Below, piece after piece: positions 59,245 through 64,000 of a DNA stretch of 64,000 nucleotides. The translations under genes were made by a program, and so were the position numbers. The notes beneath the pieces were generated by a model. It searched no databases. It had not been told where the DNA came from and worked only from the letters and a program-made list of their open reading frames with translations. Source of the stretch: Cephalopachus bancanus. Lineage: Eukaryota; Chordata; Mammalia; Primates; Tarsiidae. Positions within the stretch are counted from its first letter, which is position 1. Each line of letters begins with the position of its first letter. The stretch lies in contig JAPVLO010000574.1 in the NCBI GenBank assembly GCA_027257055.1, positions 682,001 to 746,000 on the forward strand. The letters are read 5' to 3'.

Positions 59245-60945
59245 CTTTCTTATTTTACTTATTTTATTTTTAAATTAATTTTTACCTCAATAGTTTTAGA
59301 GGTACCAAGTGGTTTTTGGTTACATGGATGTATTATATAGTAAAACAATATGTGCTTTTAGAGTACCCATTCCCTTAGTGCATATTGTACCCAAGAGGTG
59401 ATTTTTTTATCCCTCCTCCCTTTTCCACCCTCCCTCTTCTGAGTCTCCAATGTCCATTATACCATTCTGTATGCCTTTTGAAAACCATAACATAGCTTCC
59501 ATTTATGAGTAAGAACATGGAATATTTGATTTTCCATTGCTGCCTTACTTCACTTAGTATGATGGTCTCCATTTCCATCCAGGTAGCTGCAGAAGACATT
59601 ATTTTGTTCTTTTTTATGGCTGAGTAGTATAGTATTCCATGATGTATATATACCACATTTTTATTATCCACTGATCAGTTGATGGCCATTTAAATTGACT
59701 CCACATCTTTTCAATTGTGAATTGTGCTGCAATGAGGAAATAAATGCAGATGTCTTTTTTGTATAACAACCACTGTTCCTCTGAGTAGATAATAAGTAGT
59801 GGGATTGTTGGATTGAATGGTAGATCTACATTTAGTTCTTTATAAGTTTCCATACCAATTACTACAGGGGTTGTACTGATTTACATTCCCACCAGCAATG
59901 TATAAGTGTTCCCTTTTTGTTGCATCATATTAGCATGTGTTTTCCATTTTTTAAATAATGACCATTCTGACTAGTGTAAGGTGGTATAAGGGGGTATCTC
60001 ATTGTGGTTGTAATTTGAGTTTCCCTGATGATAATGAACATTTTTTCCATATGTTTGTTGGCCATTTGTATATCATCTTTTGAGAGATGTCTTTTCAGGA
60101 TGTTTATCTACTTTTTAATGGCGTTATTTCTTTTTTCATGCTAATTTGTTTGAGTTCTTTTTAGATTCTGGATATTACTCCTTTGTTTGATGTATAGTTT
60201 GTGAATATTTTCTCCCATTATGAAGGTTGCCTATTGGCTCTGTTGATTATTTCTTTTGCTGTGCAAAATTTTTAAATTTAATTAAGTCTCACTTATTTAT
60301 TTTTGTTTTTATTGCATTTGCTTTTAGGGCCTTAGCCATAAACTTTGTCTCAGCTGATGTAAATAAGAGTTTTTTATAGGTTTTCTTGTAGGATTTTTAT
60401 GAATTCAGGTCTGATATTTAAGTTTTTAATTCATCTTGCATTAATTTTATTTTATGGTGAGTTATAGGAATCAAGTTTCATTCTTCTGCATGTGGCTGTT
60501 CAATTTTCTCATCTTTTATTGAATAGAGTGTACTTTCCTCAGTGTATATTTTTGTCTGCTTTGTCAAAGATAAGTTGATTATAGGTATTTGGGTTTATTT
60601 ATGGATTCTCTACTTTGTTCCATTGACCTGTGTCTACCCTTGTACTTATGCCATGCTGTTTTGGTTAGTATAGCCTTGTAGTATATTTTGAAGTCTGGGA
60701 ATATGATGCCATTAACTTTGTTATTTTTTTACTAAGAATTGCTTTGGCTATTTTCGCTCTTTTTTTGGTTCCATATGAATTTTAGAATTTTTTTCGAATT
60801 CTATGAAAAATGACTTTGGAAGTTTGATAGTGATTGCATTGAATCATTAGATTATTTTTGGTAGAATGGTTGTTTTAATAACGTTGATTTTTCCAATCTC
60901 TGAGCATAGAATGTTTTTCCATCTGTTTGTGTCCTCTATTGATTA
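59245..60945 (-). mobile_element. Antisense L1 3' half (3' UTR and ORF2 C-terminal part)
   Basis: 3' UTR with TAGTTTTAGAGGTACCAAGTGG and GTACCCAAGAGGTG, then ORF2 end: 59614-59853 (KELNVDLPFNPTIPLL) and 59375-59671 (GILYYSAIKKNKIM). It breaks off near 60945, at TTTGTGTCCTCTATTGATTAATTAG, where the next L1 begins. No full frame. Confidence 0.85.
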
Positions 60946-63900
60946 ATTAGCTAATTAATTAATTTTCTTTATTTCAATAGCTTTAGAGAATACAAATAAT
61001 TTTTGGTTACATGGTTGCATTGTATAGTGACAAAATAGTCTAGGCTTTAAGTGTAACCCCCATTTTGGCCTGTGCACATTGTACCCAATAGGGGATTTTA
61101 CTTCCCTTTTGTCCCCTTCTGAATCTCCAATGTCCATTATACATTTCTCTATGAATTTGCAGATCCTTAGTTTAGCTCCCAGTTGTAAGTGGGAACATGT
61201 GTTTCGTTTTTCTGCTTTGGTGTTAGTTCACCTAGACGATGATGTTCTCCAATTCCATCCAAGTTGCTGCAAAAGACATTATTTCATTGTTTTTGATGTT
61301 CAAATAGTATTCCATAGTGTATAGATACCACATTTTTATTATTCATTGATTAGTTTATGGGGACTTAGGTTGATTCCATATCTTTGCAACTGTGAATTGT
61401 TCTGCAATGAGCATGTGAGTGGAGGTTTCTTTTTAATATAATGACCGCTCTTCCTTTGGGTAGATACCTAGTAATAGATCAAATAGTAGAAGTACTATTA
61501 GTTCTTTAAGAAATCGCCATACCTATTTTCATAGACGTTGTACTAGTTTACACTCCTGCCAACATTGTATTAGTGTTCCCTTTTTTGCTTCGTGTGCACC
61601 AACATTTTTTTTTTAACTTTAAAAATATTGACCATTTTGACTGGTGTAAGGTGGTATCTCATTGTGGTATTAGTTTGCATTTCTCTGATGATAAGTAATG
61701 TTGAACATTTTTCATATAGTTATTGGCCATTTGTATATCTTCTTTAGAGAGATGTCTGTTCATATAATTTGCCCACTTTTTAATGGGGTTATTTGCTTTT
61801 TTCCTGCTTATTTGTTTAAGTTCTTTGTAGTTTCCGGATATTTGTCCTTTATTAGATTTATAGTTTGTAAAATTTTTTCCATTTTGTAGACTACCTAGTT
61901 CCTTTGCTGATTATTGCTTTTGCCTTGCAAAAGATTTTTAACTTAAGTCTCACTAATTTATTTTTGTTTTTCTTGCATATGTTTTTGAGGTTTTAGCCAT
62001 GAATTCTTTGCCTTGAACAATATCCAGAAGACTCTTTTAAAGTCTTTAATCCACCTTGAGTTAATTTTTGTATATGGTGAGATATAGCAATCAAGCTGCT
62101 GCTGCTTCTTTTTTTTGCATGAAGGTATCCAATTCTCCCAGAACTGTTTGTTGAGTAGTGTATCTTTACCCCAGTGTATATTATTGTCTGCTTTGTCAAA
62201 GATCTGTTGGTTGTAGGTATGTGGGTGTATTTCTGGATTCTCTATTCTGTTCCATTGGCCCATGTTTCTCCTCTTGTACCAATACCATGCTGTTTTGGTC
62301 ACTATGGTTTTGTAGTGTAATTTGAATTTAAGTAATGTCATGCCTTTAGCTTTGTTCTTTTTACTTGGATTTACTATAGTTATTCTGGCACATTTTTGGT
62401 TACATGTTAATTTTAGTTTGTTTTTTTTTTTTTTAATTCTGCCAAAAATGACACTGGTAGCTTGATAGGCATTGAATTGAATCTGTACATTACTTTGGGT
62501 AATATGATCATTTTAACAATGTTGATTCTTCTAATCTGTGAGCATGGGATGTTTCTCCATTTGTTTGTGTCCTCTATAATTTTCTTATCAGTGTTTTGTA
62601 GTTCTCCTTGTAGAGATCTTTCACCTCCTTGGTTAAATATATTCCTAGGTATTTTAGCTTTTTGGCTGCTTTTGAAAGTGGAATTGAGTTCTTTATTTGA
62701 TTCTCAGCTTGGTCACCCTTGGTGTATAGCAGAGCTACTGATTTACGTGCATTGATTTTATATCGTGAAACTTTACCAAATTCATTTAGCAAGTGCAGAG
62801 AGTCCTTTGGAGGAATCTTTTAAATTCTCTTGGTATAAAATCACATCATCAGGGTACAGAGATAGTTTGATTTCTTCTTTTCCAATTTAAATGCCCTTTA
62901 TTTCTTTCTGTTGCTTGATTGCTCTAGCTAGGACTTCCAGCAAGTACTATGTTGAAAGGAGTGGTGAAAGTAGGCATCCTTGCCTTTTTTCAGTTCTGAG
63001 GGGAAATGTGTTCAGCTTTTCTCTATTGAGGATGTCATTGGCTGTGGGTTTGTTGCATGTAGTTTTTATCACTCTGAGGAATTTTTTTCCCTCTAAGTCT
63101 ATTTTGCTGAGTTTTTTTTTTTTTTTACCGTGAAGGGATGCTGGATTTTATAAAATGCTTTTCCATATCTATTTAAATGATCACGATTTTTGTTTTTAAT
63201 TCTGTTAATGAGGTGTATAACATTTATTGCCTTACATACACTGAACCACCCTTTTTCCCTGGATAAAATGCATTTTATCATGTTGTTTTTTTTTAAGTGC
63301 TGTTGAATTCAAATTGGTAATATTATGTTGTAGATTTTCACATCTATATTAATCAACGATATTGGTCTGTAATGTTCCTTTGTTTTTGTATCTTTTCCTG
63401 GCTTTGGTATCAAGGTGACACTGGAAGCATAGAATGGGTTGAGAAGTTCCTTCTCTCCAATCTTATGGAATAACTTCAGTAAATTTGGTACCAGTTCTTT
63501 GAAAACCTAGTAGAATTTAGCTGTGAGTGCATAAGGTCTTGGACTTTTTTGTTGTTGGGAGAATTTAATTACTGTTTCAATGTCACCACTTATTATTGAT
63601 CTGTTCAGGGTTTCTGTTTCTTCCTGATTCAAGTTTGGTTTGTATGATTCCAAGAATGTATCCACTTCCTTTAGATTGTCTAGTTTTTTAAATTAAGGAA
63701 TTCATAATAATTGTGGACAGTCTTTTGAATTTTTATAATATCAGTTGTATTGTCTCCATTTTCATTTGCCACTGAGCTGATTTGAATCTTCTCTCTTCAT
63801 TTCTTAATTAATCTCACTAGTGGTCTGTTTATTTTGTTTATATTTTTAGAGAGCCAATTTTTTTTTCCATTGATCATTTTTTTAGCTTCAATTTCATTTA

Positions 63901-64000
63901 GTTCTGCTCTGATCTTTGTTATTTCTTTTCTTCTACTAGGTTTGGATTTGGTTTGTTCATGTTCTTCCAGTTTGCTGAGACTTGATGTTAGGTTGTCAAT
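60946..64000 (-). mobile_element. Second antisense L1 of the same type, running off the window
   Basis: New 3' UTR (TAGCTTTAGAGAATACAAATA, TTGTACCCAATAGGGG), then ORF2 in reverse: 61958-62341 with [30 protein letters not shown] split by frameshifts, 62574-62792 (RYKINARKSVALLY) and 63099-63281 (NRIKNKNRDHLNRYGKAFYKIQHPF), reaching the linker by 64000. Because the previous L1 stops inside the same ORF2 region, this copy probably inserted into it. All frames broken. Confidence 0.87.

Overview
The window looks like a gene-poor stretch of primate nuclear DNA. It is AT-rich and built mostly from LINE-1 (L1) retrotransposons, dimeric Alu SINEs, ancient MIR and L2 remnants, a split DNA transposon and endogenous-retrovirus LTR material. 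I found no supportable host protein-coding exon, tRNA, rRNA or other RNA gene. Every long open frame I could interpret belongs to L1, to an Alu, or to low-complexity sequence. Dimeric Alus place the source in primates. The Alus are not of the usual human type: most carry CTACAATAAATCAAAAAA in the left arm, and the best preserved carry GCGGTGGCCGGGAGCGGCC in the right arm. With a distinctive L1 3' end, this suggests a non-anthropoid primate, perhaps a tarsier. That species guess is inference.

Layout. 1-3648: an antisense L1 (ORF2 endonuclease, ORF1, 5' region) with a second L1 tail inserted in its ORF1; it abuts an older L1 to about 4395. 5109-9425: a MER2 DNA transposon split by a 4-kb 5'-truncated L1. 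9426-22487: mostly old unassigned DNA with MIR, L2, two Alus and one L1 fragment. 22488-30173: a nearly complete ancient L1 on the minus strand, interrupted by two Alus and an MST/THE1-type LTR. 30182-42307: sparse DNA with MIRs, short L1 tails, an Alu and a 0.4-kb inverted duplication. 42308-43767: a solitary 1,460-bp class II ERV-type LTR with a 6-bp target duplication and four spaced 25-nt dyads. 44611-45195: a pyrimidine tract followed by a long purine-rich tract. 45525-51360: successive minus-strand L1s with a monomeric Alu. 51361-58760: Alus, MIRs, an old plus-strand L1 and an L1 carrying an 88-bp micro-insertion. 59245-64000: two L1s of one type, the second apparently inserted in the first and running off the window.

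The genes here do not work together; they are dead copies of selfish elements. The information lies in insertion history: target-site duplications give the order of several events, all the long L1 copies lie on the minus strand, and four short fragments are on the plus strand. I see no convincing new biological system. The most unusual structure is the long solitary LTR with its regularly spaced dyads, followed by the inverted duplication.
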